Source of the DNA: Mantis religiosa
Taxonomy: Eukaryota; Arthropoda; Insecta; Mantodea; Mantidae
Direction of reading: 5' to 3'
Length of the DNA: 64,000 nucleotides
Assembly (NCBI GenBank): GCA_030765055.1
Contig: CM060954.1
Coordinates: 111,501,772-111,565,771, forward strand
Shown: one piece after another, positions 1-11,732 of the stretch
Layout: every line of letters starts with the position of its first letter
Numbering within the stretch: the stretch's first letter is position 1
Program-made: the position numbers and the translations under genes
The notes under the pieces: generated by a model
Told to the model about the DNA's origin: nothing
Databases searched by the model: none
What the model saw: only the letters and a program-made list of their open reading frames with translations

Positions 1-499
1 AAACCTCAACTTCATCTCTGAGGTAGTTAAATTTATAACTGATAACATACTGCTAATTGCTATCACTATCCAGGCACTGTGAAATAAATGCAACAGGGTC
101 CCAGGAAAGAGATGGAGAGTTTTCTTCAATATATTAGTGGAAAGAGATCTGTCTATGCCAGACATACGCCTTAAGAGATTTGTACATTACATACTTAAAT
201 TTTGTCAGCACATGAACTGATGGAAATTGTATACCAACCTTTCAGTGTGCAGCTATAATAAAGCAAGAATGGAAAAGTATACTGTTGAGCAAAACATTAA
301 TTTTGAAATTTTCTTGAAAATTAGACCTGAGTATTATAATCGATAGCCCCTTTTTATTTAATGCCCTGTATTGAACTGAACAATTATTACAGAAACATCT
401 TTGCATAAAGGTTACTACTATATTAATTTTCATTCTATGCTACACATCTGCCAAACTAAAAGAAATCTTAAAACCATTCAACTTTAGAAACATCAAAAT
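1..499. other. AT-rich sequence, no gene seen
   Basis: No splice-flanked open frame, RNA gene or recognisable repeat is visible here. It presumably lies in an intron of the minus-strand DELE1-like gene, whose last visible donor is at 1908. Confidence 0.5.
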
Positions 500-825
500 G
501 AAACAAGATAGTCAGCAGCATTTCATTTTTGGAACGAAAATCATGACATTGATCCAAATCCAAAATTATTAAAAGGAGTGATAAATCAAAATAAACTGAC
601 AACATGGAACATATTCATATGGAAAAATAAAGACAGAGTAATGAACTTTGAAATCCTACCAGTAGATAATTTGACAAAGAAGTTCATAGTTCCACCGCCA
701 GAGAGAAGAGAGCACACAACAGATGCTAGTTGGAGAGAGGTTGAAAATGGAGGCAATGGCTTCCGAAACTAGTCCCTTGATAATATAAAAATGTAAGTGA
801 CAAAGTGTCAATAAACCAACTACGA
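500..825 (+). mobile_element. Penelope-like element 3' fragment
   Basis: From about 512 to 772 one frame encodes the C-terminal part of a PLE GIY-YIG endonuclease region: an HFWNENHDIDPNPKLLK block, then TTWNIFIWKNKDRVMNFEI, then a PPPERRE segment and a stop. The same ordered blocks occur in the larger PLE copy at 3190-4395. The 3' end carries a degenerate hammerhead module at about 735-770 (TTGAAAA core, stem II GGAGGC/GCTTCC, GAAA, ACTAGT). The copy is 5' truncated and lacks the reverse transcriptase. Confidence 0.8.
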
Positions 826-873
826 ATATATCGAAATTTAACTGTATTGGAACACAGTGAAGCAAAACAATTA

Positions 874-981
874 TTAAATTATAGAGGAGTCATATTTATT
901 ACACATCAGCTTCACTTACCTAAGCTTCACTCCACATAAGTGAAGCTGATGTGTAATAAATACAACTCATCTATAATTTAA
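874..981. repeat. Inverted repeat (hairpin), about 45-bp arms
   Basis: The arms 874-918 and 937-981 are reverse complements with a few mismatches, around an 18-nt loop. A single arm-like copy of the same sequence lies at about 37612-37675, so this is a dispersed repeat and not a unique structure. It directly follows the PLE 3' end and a sequence also found at about 33353-33395. Confidence 0.75.
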
Positions 982-1908
982 CAACTACAAATAGTTTTTC
1001 CGATCTGTCAATAGGTACTAATTTAATAGTAAAAACTGGCACTATAATAATATAGAAATTCTGACATTTATTTATGGGATATTGCTGCTTGGTTCAAATA
1101 ACAGCTTGCATCCTGACCAGCATAGGTGAAATGTTAGTGTAGATATCAATATGTATAATTATGTTCTATTTTTGAAGAGCTACAAACATTAAGTACAGGG
1201 TAAATATCAACAAATAATTTTTGTTTAACAATGTTATTAATTCTTTGCAAAAAGGCACAACATTGTTTATGCTTAAACACAGCATAATGCTTATATCCAT
1301 AGATAAAAAATTGAGCTGGGACATGTTCATGTAAAGAACTCCACAACTCAAATGTTCATTTCAATGTTCTCAAGTAAATTGAAGATGAGCTCTCCAGTTC
1401 TTCTTTACTAACTTGAATAAACTATGAGTTTTCTTGAGTTCAAATTGCTTCTGTGAGCCTTCTGTATGTCCATTTCCTAATTTTGAACATGTTCTAAGTA
1501 ATTTTTCATCTCAGCAGTTGATGTTTAACAGCAATCGCTCAAAACCTTCAAAATTAAAATGTGTTCACAGAAATCTACCAAATTCTAAAGAAACATATTC
1601 ATGTTTCATTACCTTGTCATTATTCATTCTACTAAATTCATGACGGACTAAAAATAAGACATAATGCTCTAATGTATCCGTGGGACATGTCCAATAGCAT
1701 CCGAAAAGATACCTTCCTAATTTTAACATCTGAAGACAAGTGAAGTAAGTTTTAACAAGTGATTAAAATTTATTCAATTTAATTTAGCTGTTGATTGTAA
1801 TATGATACATAACAAACCACTGCACTAAGAAATTAATTACTGTTAATAGAAAAATCATCTAAAAATAACTTCATGGTTTGATTGAGTTAACCATATGCAA
1901 CAACTTAC
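982..1908. other. Intronic sequence, nothing recognised
   Basis: Probably an intron of the DELE1-like gene. The minus strand at about 1440-1660 reads through for a few dozen codons between stops and may be a decayed transposase, but I could not identify it. Confidence 0.4.
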
Positions 1909-4900
1909 CTGTTCTGCTGTGACTGGACCAATTTCTGATGCTGCCTCATCTGTTATATCCAGTGGAACGGAAAATCCAACAGAATCCTCTGCAGCACCAA
2001 TTGAAGATTGGGTTGATATACTATGAGCTTGTGGCAGGATATAATTTGGAGCCACAACATGAGAGAAGATTCGCAAAATACATTCTGGATCACGTTTAAA
2101 GAATTGGTTACCCCAAGAGCACCAATTTACACCAGATGATAATTTCTTTTGATTCACATCACATGATAACTGTTGGCGATTTTTCCTCCAGCATAATGGT
2201 TGGCACATGTACCAACCCAAGACCAAAACACCACTCTAAAAAAAAAAAAAAAAAATTAATATCACTGAAAGAAAAAAAAACTAAGCATTTGAAAACTATA
2301 CTCACATAAAAATCAAGCTTTTGATTTGTTAAAACTGTAATAAAAGAAGTGTGTTGAACTGCTACCAAATAAAAAGTTTATGTTGATTTGTGGGATAGCA
2401 CAGTGAACATCACTGCACAAGAATACTGAGCATTTTGTACACAGCATAATTCACCTCACTCTAATCTCTTGACAATGAATAAATTTTCTATGATTTGTTC
2501 TTGCACACAAAACAGTATATAAGACAAAAGCTGGAAAGCTAAATCGTATTTGAAACATTTAATTTCATGATTGGAATTGTATATCTTTGGCTTTACGTTT
2601 TCATATTGTACATAACTTCGAACTTCATCTAATTGTCATTCAAAATTTTACAACATGAAACTCCTTCCCCACAGTGAAAGAAATATGGAGGAAAATAATG
2701 TTAGAAATAATGATGATAGACTTCAAATTAATGGAAGAATTTAATGCTAGAATAGGAGATTTATAAACAAGAGAGGTTATAATGTGGAATGATGTGTGTA
2801 CAGAACTCATATGTAGGTAAAAGGCAATGTAAGGATTTGGTGATTAAGAAGATGAAAGATGTGTTGAGTTTTGTGTAAATAATAGTTTGCTAATTGTGAA
2901 TTAAAGTTGAGGTGAATTCAGATTTATTTGCAACAGGTGAAATTGTTACACATTAGGCTTTAAGCATTGATGATAATGCAGCTCTCATTTATGATTTTAA
3001 ACTAAACAGAAATAGTGAAAATCTGCCCTTATAGATAGACATAGGGAACAACCATGGTGAACTTGTGAAAAATAGAAGCTAGTGAAAAAGGGGGAAAAGA
3101 AAAAAAGTATATATATATATTTATTTATTTCAAGATTCGACCAAACAGCTTTAAGGAGTTATAGAGGGGTGTTGATGGAACAATCTGTGCAATCAATTTG
3201 AATCAGCACGCCACCCAGACTACCTCTATGATACCTACTACCTCTACCTCTACTCACTGAGTGCACCAGAAATAAGGATCACTAAAGGTTTCCCATGGAT
3301 GTTCAAACTCTGGCAAAGATATGTAGATGACATATTTGCCATAGTGCCAAAAAAAACACATCAGTGATGCACTAAAACTTTTAAATATTCAAGAAAAAAG
3401 CATCAAGTTCACTGTAGAAGTTGAAAAAGACGAGTATTTACCATTTTTAGATCTAAAAATAATCAGAAATAAAAATAGAATAAACTTTGGCATTTACAGA
3501 AAACCAACACAGACAACTACATAAAAGCTACCAAGATCCCACAAACAGGCAATCTTTAATAGTTTAGCACACAGACTGGTCAACATCCCTCTCACAGCAA
3601 AAGAATACAAAATAGAATACAACAAAATTATTGAAATAGCACAGAAAAATGACTTTCCCAAATCACTAGTAGACAAAAATGTGAACTTAGCAAAAAAGAA
3701 GAAACTATTAAAGAAAACCACAACCCTCTCAGCTACAGAAACTAAAATGATCTTCAAAAAATTCACTTACCATCCATGGGCCTTTGATAAATTCAAAAAA
3801 GTCTTCAAAAAACAAAACATTCAACTAGCACCAGTGAACCATTACTCCTTAAAAAACCTAATTTGCTCAAACATCAAAGATGCCATTTCATCTAACAAAA
3901 AATCTGGGATATATCAAATTGAATGCTGTGACTGTAGTCAAATTTATATTGGAAAAACCAAAAGAAATTTAGAAACAAGAGCAAAGGAACACTTTAGGAA
4001 CATAAAATACAAACAATTAGAAAAATCAGCAGTTGCCATGCATTTTTGGGGAAAAAACCACAACATAAATCCAGAACCAAAATTACTAAAACATACAACA
4101 GGAAAACAAGAACTGTCCACATGGGAACAAATCTTTATTTCAAAAAATAGGAACAAAGTATTCAATTTCGACATCCCCCAGAAAGATTTGTTCAGCAAGT
4201 TCCTCGAACCGCCACCAGAGGAGACCGATGACAAAATATTGCCAGCTACACCAATGAGAACCAGTCGATGTCCGGCTGAAGATAGAGGGAAGGCCTCTGA
4301 AACTAGTTCCAGGAAAATTTAAAAGTGTTGTTTAGTGTCATTAATCGACTCCCAATAAATTTAATTTTACTTTTGTATTTAAGATGAAAGGAGCAGAGGC
4401 ATAATGTGAAGAGCAATGGTAATTTTAATGTCTGAATAATCCAAATAATAATTATATGAGTCGACTGAGATATTCAGTACTTCACATATCACAAATTTTC
4501 TTTCTACGTGTTTCACCTCCACTTAAAGGAATATGAAGAAGTTGTCGACTGGCCAGAACTTTGGTGCTTCAGCTGATACAATGGTTCTCCGGAGACAAGA
4601 CATCTGGCGGTGATTCAATGAGGCTGAGTAAAATATTTCCTTCTGTTGGAATGTCAAACTTCATTAAATGTGTTTCGAATTTCTTTATATAAATATTTTC
4701 CCAGATGTTTAATTCGTGATTCATGTGAACAGGTTTTTGAAGTGGATTTTTTGTTCTATGTTGTGGTTATGATCCAAGAATGGGAGCAAATTACTAGATA
4801 AATTTGTTTTATTTTCCTCTGAAACTAAAGAGGCACTGTAAAATATCACTGGAGTATTATTTATAAGGTGTAAGGTATTAGAAGGCATATAAGGCAGAGT

Positions 4901-7245
4901 TAGGGAGGGCTTGCTTAGAGCAATTGTCCTATCACGGGCGTGCAGCACTGCCTAGTTTGTAATGCACAGCACAAGTGTGAGCTACAGAGATTTCTCTTTT
5001 TCATGCATCCAAAATTACTACTGGAAATTCGATATTGTAATGTGCCTTGGTATATGCGGCAAGAATTTTTGATGCAGGCTGTACAAAGGCTATTTTTCTA
5101 TGACGTATGGTTCTTGAGTTATCGTTTTGAGAATAAACGCCTGACTTCCGTGTTTATGCTTATGGTATGCTTCAACTTCCAATCTTACTCATGTTTATTT
5201 CTCTTCATTACACAGCATTGAGTAAGACATTACCAAGTATCATTAGGAATTGCATATATTTTACTCATAAATTAATGGACTACAGATTACTGCAGTCCAG
5301 GAGTACGCGTGCACGTTCTTTGAAGTTCAGTTCAAGGCCAGTGTGTAATGCAAATTGAGTATAGGGTGCTTTGTTTAACTGTGACAATAAATAGAAAATT
5401 CCCACGTTTACAATGGGTTTTGTGAACTATTAACAATGGCACTTTCAAAGCCTGGTGCCAGTGGCGCAGATACTAAGGGTAAAGTACTCCGCTTTCAGGC
5501 CAGAAATATTATTTTTAAAGTGTACAGTTTCTTTAAGAAATTGTCATCTGAGAAAATGTGTGACTGGATTAATATTTCACAAAGCCAGGTACTCATGACC
5601 AGCGTGTGCATACTATGTCACTTATTGTTAAACAGGGCAAAACTTTTAGCACAGAAATTGGTGAACATTTATTTTAAGGTAGCAACTTTTCTAAAGTAAG
5701 TCGGTTTCAGTAGTTTAGGTATATTTTTTTAAGTAAATAAGAATGTTAATTGATGAAAATTAATCATTTCTCCACACTATCCATATATAGGCTAAGGTTA
5801 GCTCAAGGGTTAGAGTGACTGGACAGAAACCAGGAGATCCGTGGTTCAAATCCTGGCCTTGGTATTAAATTTTTTATGTTGACTATCTATCAAGAATGTT
5901 AATATTGAATGTTACAGTTTATAATGTTATAATTATCCTTTGCTGCATTAGTTTAAGTTTTGACAATTTGTCAGACGACAAATGTTACTTTCCTCACTCC
6001 TTCTCCCTATCTGCCCCATCATTGGCAACAGGACAGCCACTGTGTGCATGCATTGATTCAGCTCATATGCCTTCTAAAGGCATATGCCGTATAGCTCACA
6101 CTAACATTAAGCATCAGTCCATAGCAAGCTGCACTGAATCCTAGGAATTCTGTTTTGAAGTTTCTTTTCTACCTAACAAAATTAAGAATAAAAAACCTGT
6201 ATAACATAAATGAGATTACCTTGGGAATTATGTACAAGTAGATATAACCTCGAAATTCTGTATCCCACACACAATCCCTATTTAGAATGTTTTTCTTTAT
6301 AGTGTATAACTATGCCATGAGGACAGAAAAACGTATACATAGAGAGGAAACTGTGAAAGTACCAATCTAATGGAGGAAGTAAAATCTGCTAATTTGGCAT
6401 GATTTTAAGCTTTCTTCTTAAAATCATTGGACTATAGCTACAATGATGTTTTGGCTAAATTTATCATTGGTTTGCAGCTTGGGTCCCTTTATTTCTTAGC
6501 TACTGTCAGTGAGATGGTGTTGATTAGTCTCACATTGGCAAGTAGCTAACACAAGGTACACAGACTATGGCATTAATCAGTGCATAATGATGATAGTCAT
6601 AAACACGGCTTAACATTACACAGCTTCATGATATAATTGTACGTTTTGCAGGAATTTAACAAGCAACTGTAATTTTGCTTCAGTGGGTCTGACTGAACTA
6701 GAACTATCGTCAGATTTCAGTTCGCACCATAGTCTGCTTATCTGTTACGTCCTGTGGTTACGTCAGAGTGTAACGTAAACAGAGACAGCAGAAAGAGAAA
6801 ACTTATCCGAGACCAAGTAAGAAAGAATTGCTTGTATATCATTAGGTGATGTTAATCCGAGACCAAGTAAAAAAGAATTGCTTGTATATCATTAGGTGAT
6901 GTTAATATCGCTCAATATTAGTTCTGAACAAATACCAGAAACTTTAAAATCCAGAAGTCTGAATCAACTTACCCATCCTAGTGCACCAACCACAGAATTT
7001 TCAACGTTTGACGTTCGTTCCCATTTTTCTCCTCTGTGCTCCTGTTCCTTTTTCTTGCGTGATCCATCATTACACTCATTTCTGCTGCTTTTGCGTTCAG
7101 CGGCACAAACTGTACCAGGTACAAGCTTAACTTGTAAACAAGATACAGTGTTACATTCCTGTACTCCGCACTTGTCCTTTTTCGAAAAATTATTGAATCT
7201 CTTTTCGATGGTTTCTCTAATTCCTCTGGAGATGTATTTCCACAT
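1909..7245 (-). CDS. DELE1-like mitochondrial protein, partial (two exons)
   Basis: Exon 1 is 7245 to 6973 (91 codons, ATG start in an A-rich Kozak context, donor GG|GTAAGT). Exon 2 is 2235 to 1909 (109 codons, acceptor after a T-tract, donor CAG|GTAAGT). Both junctions are phase 0, so the exons join in frame. The N-terminus (MWKYISRGIRETIEKR) is amphipathic and basic, like a mitochondrial presequence. Across the junction an uncharged stretch (VVGALGW|SGVLVLGWYMC) could be a membrane segment, followed by Cys-rich sequence with CSWGNQFF. The order of presequence, W-rich hydrophobic stretch and CSW..FF resembles human DELE1, the cleaved mitochondrial protein that activates the HRI stress kinase. 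The diagnostic Sel1-like repeats would lie beyond the left edge, so the name is an inference. The intron holds PLE fragments. Confidence 0.5.
2690..3055 (+). pseudogene. LINE endonuclease remnant
   Basis: Broken frames recall the LINE apurinic endonuclease: EEFNARIGD, then about 40 codons later VEFCVNNSLLIVN. The matching LINE motifs are FNARIG and FC..N.L.I.N. Stops and frameshifts interrupt it, so it is a short dead fragment of an RTE/L2-type LINE. Confidence 0.5.
3190..4395 (+). mobile_element. Penelope-like retroelement, 5'-truncated, RT plus GIY-YIG
   Basis: The copy starts inside the reverse transcriptase. The catalytic YVDD box is at 3320-3331 (context LWQRYVDDIFAIV), followed by a thumb-like stretch containing GIYRKPTQTT. 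The longest open frame (3681-4322) holds the endonuclease: GIY at 3906-3914, a Cys pair (CCDC), YIG at 3945-3953, then KTKRNLETRAKEHF and the NHNINPEPKLLKH block. YVDD-type RT followed by GIY-YIG is the PLE hallmark. A stop near 3522 and a frameshift near 3350 make it non-coding today. Its 3' end has a hammerhead core. It lies in the intron of the DELE1-like gene, in the opposite orientation. Confidence 0.88.
4270..4315 (+). ncRNA. Hammerhead ribozyme motif (PLE 3' end)
   Basis: CTGAAGA (4276-4282), stem II AGAGG/CCTCT, GAAA (4299-4302), then ACTAGT and the cleavage triplet GTT (4306-4308). Stem III is only a self-complementary hexamer, as in the minimal type I hammerheads known from PLEs, which work best as dimers. 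Confidence 0.65.
4440..4745 (-). mobile_element. Penelope-like element 3' fragment
   Basis: The minus strand reads HELNIWENIYIKKFETHLMK, followed by FDIPTEGN and an SPPD segment, which match the C-terminal blocks of the PLE endonuclease (TWE.IFI.KN...NF.IP...PPP). It belongs to a different subfamily from the copy at 3190-4395. I found no intact hammerhead core: a CTGAAG is present, but no GAAA follows stem II. Confidence 0.6.
4746..5738. other. Intronic sequence, no feature seen
   Basis: Short open frames occur on the plus strand (4940-5221, 5436-5699), but none shows protein-like motifs or convincing splice sites. Confidence 0.45.
5751..5891 (-). mobile_element. tRNA-like repeat (family B), inverted body plus tail
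   Basis: A tRNA-like body reads on the plus strand (A-box-like TTAGCTCAAGGGTTAGAG, B box GGTTCAAATCC), but the family tail lies on its left in minus orientation. A perfect 12-bp duplication (AAGAATGTTAAT, 5739-5750 and 5892-5903) flanks it, so this inverted arrangement inserted as one unit. Confidence 0.75.
5904..6804. other. Intronic sequence, no feature seen
   Basis: Nothing recognisable. A TAACGT/ACGTCA-rich patch at 6745-6780 was noted, but no function can be assigned. Confidence 0.4.
6805..6904. repeat. 50-bp tandem duplication
   Basis: Two adjacent 50-bp copies (6805-6854 and 6855-6904) begin ATCCGAGACCAAGTAA and differ at one position. They lie just downstream of the first-exon donor of the DELE1-like gene. 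Confidence 0.9.
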
Positions 7246-7754
7246 TTTTTGTTTACCTTTAGGTCTTAATTTTATACAGATTTAAACATGTTAAATGCTG
7301 CAGCTACTTCCTTTTCATTTGCATAACGTTTAAATTATCCTTCAGATTTCTTATGTCATCGCAGGATCGTCTGTAACAAAGTTACATGTGAATCTACTTT
7401 GAAGAAAAATTCCTTATCCGTATAAATGTACAATAATCTCAACAGCTTACCTTCTTTGTTATGGGCAGTAATATTTATAAATTCAAACGCAAAATTCTAG
7501 GGCTGAAGTGTGTTTACCTATTATCTAATGCTGCATTCGATAACCTACAATTGTAACCCGAGGCCCTTTACCTTGTACACTGCCACAACACCCATACAAC
7601 CCAATCAACCACTTCACAACAGCAGAGAATATCGACCACAGCTTAACAATTATTACTTTCTTACGTTGGCCAGCCTGTTTGTTCTGGTATTTGCTGTCCG
7701 ACCCCTATCCAATCGAAATCAAGAAGCACTAGCGCCGAGTTGTGAGGCAACGAT

Positions 7755-7762
7755 TATCGATA
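7755..7762 (-). promoter_or_regulatory. DRE-like motif upstream of DELE1-like gene
   Basis: The palindrome TATCGATA matches the insect DNA-replication-related element that is common in housekeeping promoters. It lies about 510 bp upstream of the ATG at 7245. The neighbouring 7680-7790 sequence is GC-richer than its surroundings, consistent with a promoter. The transcription start itself cannot be placed. Confidence 0.4.
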
Positions 7763-7783
7763 GCACACGCTGCTGCCAGCCCA

Positions 7784-8025
7784 GTGTGTAGTGTTTAACG
7801 CCCGCTTTTACTAAATACGGCACCGCAGGCGATGACACTGATGATACATGAAATGAAGATGGAGCACCGGTGGAATGAGATGGCGGGGGAAACTGGAGAT
7901 GCCGGAGAAAACCCGCCCCAGCGCCGTGTTGTCCATCACAAATCTCACTTTGCGGTCGCCTGGGATCGAACCCGGGCCGTCTTGGTGAGAGCCAAGCGGT
8001 CTAACCACTGAGCCACGGCGCGGCC
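7784..8025 (-). mobile_element. tRNA-derived SINE (family A) with target duplication
   Basis: On the minus strand the head reads like a tRNA: A box TGGCTCAGTGGTTAGA and B box GGGTTCGATCCC, followed by a GC-rich body. Perfect 12-bp duplications (GCTGCCAGCCCA) flank it at 7772-7783 and 8026-8037. Near-identical copies lie at 50689-50937, with diverged longer ones at 27271-27635 and 53765-54104. Confidence 0.92.
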
Positions 8026-8271
8026 GCTGCCAGCCCACAGTAGCGTGTATTATTATAGGTTAAACTTACCCGACGACTTGCAGCATTTAACACAAGCGGA
8101 AAGGTAGTGAGTAGCATCATAATTAGGCGTAATACTTGCATACCGGCTTGTGTAGGAATTACAGAGGTAGGATTAAGCAGTTTACTATTACGAAGTCCAC
8201 ACCGTATCGGTTTACTGCGAATAGGCTACTTCCACGGGGGCAGTGGCCCCCGAGGATAGTAAGTACAAAAT

Positions 8272-9440
8272 ATGGAAAGTGTCGAAGGAGGAAATACGAT
8301 AGTACCAGACGTGGGAATGGAAACAGACATTATCACTACAGCATTACTGATTAATATTACAGAAATAGACACCCAGATTTTACCTAAACAGAAGACGAAT
8401 CACGAACATTCGAATGGGACGCCCCAAGATCAAAGCACGGCACCAACCACCAAACTTAAACAACCTTTGCGATACGTAACAACGGATCAGGGGCCATTTT
8501 TTGTAATAATACGTAGCAGCAGCAAAAATATTAATGACTTACACCCACTAAAACTAGGTAAATGGCTATATGTACATGCACAGGGAGTGACACACAGACA
8601 TAAATCCGGATTTAACCAGCTAGAAGTCCATTTTGCGACAGGACAATACGCTAACGATTTCTTGGAATCGAACTTTGATAACATTCACAACACACACTGA
8701 TACATACCATTTTACAATTTATTTGTTACGGGAGTAATTAGCGGAGTGGACTTAACAGGAACTACGTACACATCTACAAATAACGGGACAACTTCCGGTG
8801 CACCATGCATACCGATTGAATACATATGGGGAAACCCAATATGTACCCACATGTTCACTTTCAGGACCCAAACATTACCCGAACATGTATACCTGTATTA
8901 TCAACGCTTTGCCGTAGATCCCTTTACACAGCGAGTAGTAATATGTAGCAATTGGGGTAAATTCAACCACCGTGCGAAATTTTGCCGTAATAATAGACGA
9001 TGCCTGCGATGTGGTCAGACACATGTGGAGGCACAATCAGACTGTCAAACAGATAGGCCACGATGTATAAACTGTAAACAGGAACACGCAGCAACGGACA
9101 AACAACACTGCCCAGCGTACAAATTAGAAAATCAAATTGCAAGCACCATAGCTAAACTACCAGTATCGAGGTTTGAGGCACGACAAATGGCGTCAGGTAA
9201 TATAACATATGCAGACATAAACGTTCCGGAGACAATCCAACAAGAGAGCAAAGGCAGGACAACTATCCTAGATTATCGTCCCCAACGGACCAGTACGGAC
9301 CCCGCTACCCTTCAGCGGAGGACAGGGTATCCATGCAGAATAGCTCTACAAAACGCAAGTGCCTGGAATCACAAAAAGCAACCCCACCAAAGTGGAGATC
9401 AGGGTGCTGGGCACCACATGGTCGCTGGCCAGTAGAAGCA
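8272..9440 (+). pseudogene. LINE ORF1 (gag-like, zinc knuckles)
   Basis: The frame opens at 8272 (MESVEGGN) and contains the insect LINE gag pattern GPFFVIIRSS...HPLKLGKWLY. A stop at 8698 breaks it, and it continues with VTGVISGVDL and FRTQTLPEHVYLYYQRFAVDP. Cys/His knuckles follow at about 8940-9115 (CLRCGQTHVEAQSDC and CINCKQEHAATDKQHC). The first knuckle's second Cys is replaced (CSNWG). The product would be an RNA-binding nucleic-acid chaperone. The later part shifts frame near 9330. Confidence 0.75.
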
Positions 9441-10526
9441 ACAAGACCAATACAGACGCGGGTGACGACCAATATTGGGGGCAGATCAGGAGTCCAAGGG
9501 CCTTGGAAACGGCGATGCGGGGCAATGCCCCGGTAATACCCAGAGAGGTCTCGAGAGGGACAGGTAGGGGCACGAGAAAAAATGGTGACGCAACAGGGAA
9601 GGAGTGGATCTACGGGAGAACAGTATATAGATACTAGATTACTACAACAATTATCCGCGAAGTTAATGGAACAAGCACCGGAACACCTCCTACACACATT
9701 AATGGGGATACAAACCCACTTACATTTATAATTAACATAATAACCCTGAATATGTCAGAGTTCACAGTGTTATACTGGAACGCCAGAATCATTACCGACA
9801 AAATAGCTGAGTTCCAAACATTTCTAGCGTGAACACGACCGCAGGCGTTCATCATTGTGGAATCATGGTTACAGACCCACCAACGATTTCGAATCCCAGG
9901 ATATAAAATATACCGTACGGATAGACAAACACACGGAGGGGGGATGGCCATCGGCATCCAAGAGAATCTAGTCGTCTACAACTGGAAGACAGATAGTCGT
10001 ATTCCTCCACACCTGGAAGCAGTGAGGGTTAATTTGGGACATATCAAGCTATTGGGCATCTATACGACGAGACTACAGTTGTCGAGAGAGGAATGGGAAA
10101 CCCTGCTCACGCCACGCCATAATAAACACTTACTGTGTAGTCATCCCTAATTTCCACAGCCTTAGTGCACAACGCAGGTGTAGGCTGCCGATAGTACAGA
10201 TGGCCTTGACGTACGACTGGGAATTAATCTCGGGACAATACACGACCCGACAAGGGAGACCGGGACATACCGACACCACGCCTGACCTGATTTTCGGGTC
10301 AGCAGACATAGCACCCAAGGCTTACACTTACACTATGGGCAGTGACCACTTCCCATTGATGATAAACATCTCGACCCCCGAACACAGCGGACACCCAGCA
10401 TATCAAGCTCGCAGGAAGGGAGGATTTGATCCACAGCATTTCTGCGAATATATAATAAGGTCAATGGAGCATATCCAAGAGACGTCGGTGGAATACGTAC
10501 ATTTAGAAACATAATTAAGGCAGGCT

Positions 10527-10680
10527 GGCGCCGTAGCTCAGTCGGTAGAGCACCTGCCTGCCGTGCTAGGGGTCCCGGATTCGATTCCCGGCGGTGGGGA
10601 TAGTTTCCCATCTTCCCCAGAGTCTGGAAGTATGAATGAGAGTGTGAATATGTGCGTGATCTAATGATTAAAAATCAAAG
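10527..10680 (+). mobile_element. tRNA-derived SINE nested in the LINE
   Basis: A tRNA-like head (A box TAGCTCAGTCGGTAGAGC, B box GGATTCGATTCC) is followed by about 80 bp ending AT-rich. The would-be acceptor arms do not pair and the anticodon stem is poor, so it is a SINE and not a tRNA gene. It sits between the endonuclease and linker parts of the LINE. Confidence 0.65.
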
Positions 10681-11233
10681 ATAACGAGTTAACACCTTCA
10701 GTATGTTCCAAAGGAGAACGGCCGCCGGTATGACCATAGCAGTTAAAGGCGGGGTATAAAAGGAACAAGGAAGGAGCACTAAGGCAATACATGGAAGACA
10801 ACCATCCGGTGACATTGCGACGACTGTCCCGAATACCGAGACCTCCCTGGTGGACACAGGAGTGCTCACGTCTGGTGGTGGAAAAATGACGCGCTTACGC
10901 ACTATACCAGCGGGAGAGAACACGAGAGGCGTACCTGACGGCCAAAAACACAGATGCACGGGTACACCGGAAGATGCGAAAGATAAAGAAAGCGTTGTGG
11001 ACAACACACTGCGCATCTATTACAACGAACACACCGACGACCGCTATGTGGCAGCGGCTTAAATGGTTCAAACATTCGAGAAACTAACAGAAACCATACC
11101 CAATAACGGGACAACAGCAGTTGCAGGTACAATACTTACATCATATTGCACCAGACGACGTGGTAGGAAGTACAAAAAGAACCCCAGAACCGGTGCAGAT
11201 GGAAGATTTTCTCCTGCGTCCCATAGTGGTACA

Positions 11234-11732
11234 TTACTCCATAGGGTCTACTCCCATTAGTCCCGGCCCCGTAGGACCTGAACCCGGGCCCTCTCTATTA
11301 TTTACCATAGGACAGCACCTTTCAAAATATAGACTCCCCCCCCCGCCTGCACACGGCAGACGGGACGGAAGTGGATACGCCACTTACGCGCCGGTCCTTG
11401 ATGAACCAGCTACCAAATTACCTTGGTAGGGCCGCCAGTGTCTAGCTCACTAGCTACTAGCTCTGCAGGCTAGTCCCCGGGACTTATGAGGCAACCCTCT
11501 ACCCCCTCCGGGCGGCCAATGTTAGCCTGGCCAGAGGTACCCAATTGCCCGTGGGTGACGGGAACCAACTGCCCCCTCGAGTCCAACCCAATCCGAACAG
11601 CTCCCATTCGGGAGGGGCTCGTCATGTTCGGCCCGAGGTTCCTCTAGTAACGTCAGAGGTACCACGAGTGCTAGGGGTCCGTAGCGCCCGCACTTTGGCA
11701 GCTAAAAGGGACGGATCCCTTCCCCTACGGGG
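11234..11732 (+). mobile_element. Nested 0.5-kb GC-rich insertion with target duplication
   Basis: A 14-bp target copy, CCCATAGTGG(T/C)ACA, appears at about 11220-11233 and 11733-11746. Removing one copy plus the insert restores an uninterrupted LINE frame (LLRPIV joined to AQEVLNHLRR). A diverged copy occurs at 63020-63495. Shared landmarks include CTAGCTCTGCAG, CCAACCCAATCCGA and CCCCTCCCCTACGG-like ends. No coding capacity is apparent and the family is unknown to me. Confidence 0.75.

Noticed and set aside
4550..4600. Hammerhead in the PLE fragment at 4440-4745
   Set aside because: CTGAAG is present, but no GAAA follows a stem II.
6896..7285. Plus-strand 129-codon frame
   Set aside because: It is antisense to exon 1 of the DELE1-like gene, which has the start context and donor.
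10527..10600. tRNA gene
   Set aside because: A and B boxes are good, but the acceptor and anticodon stems do not pair and a SINE tail follows. The same applies to all other tRNA-like heads in the window.
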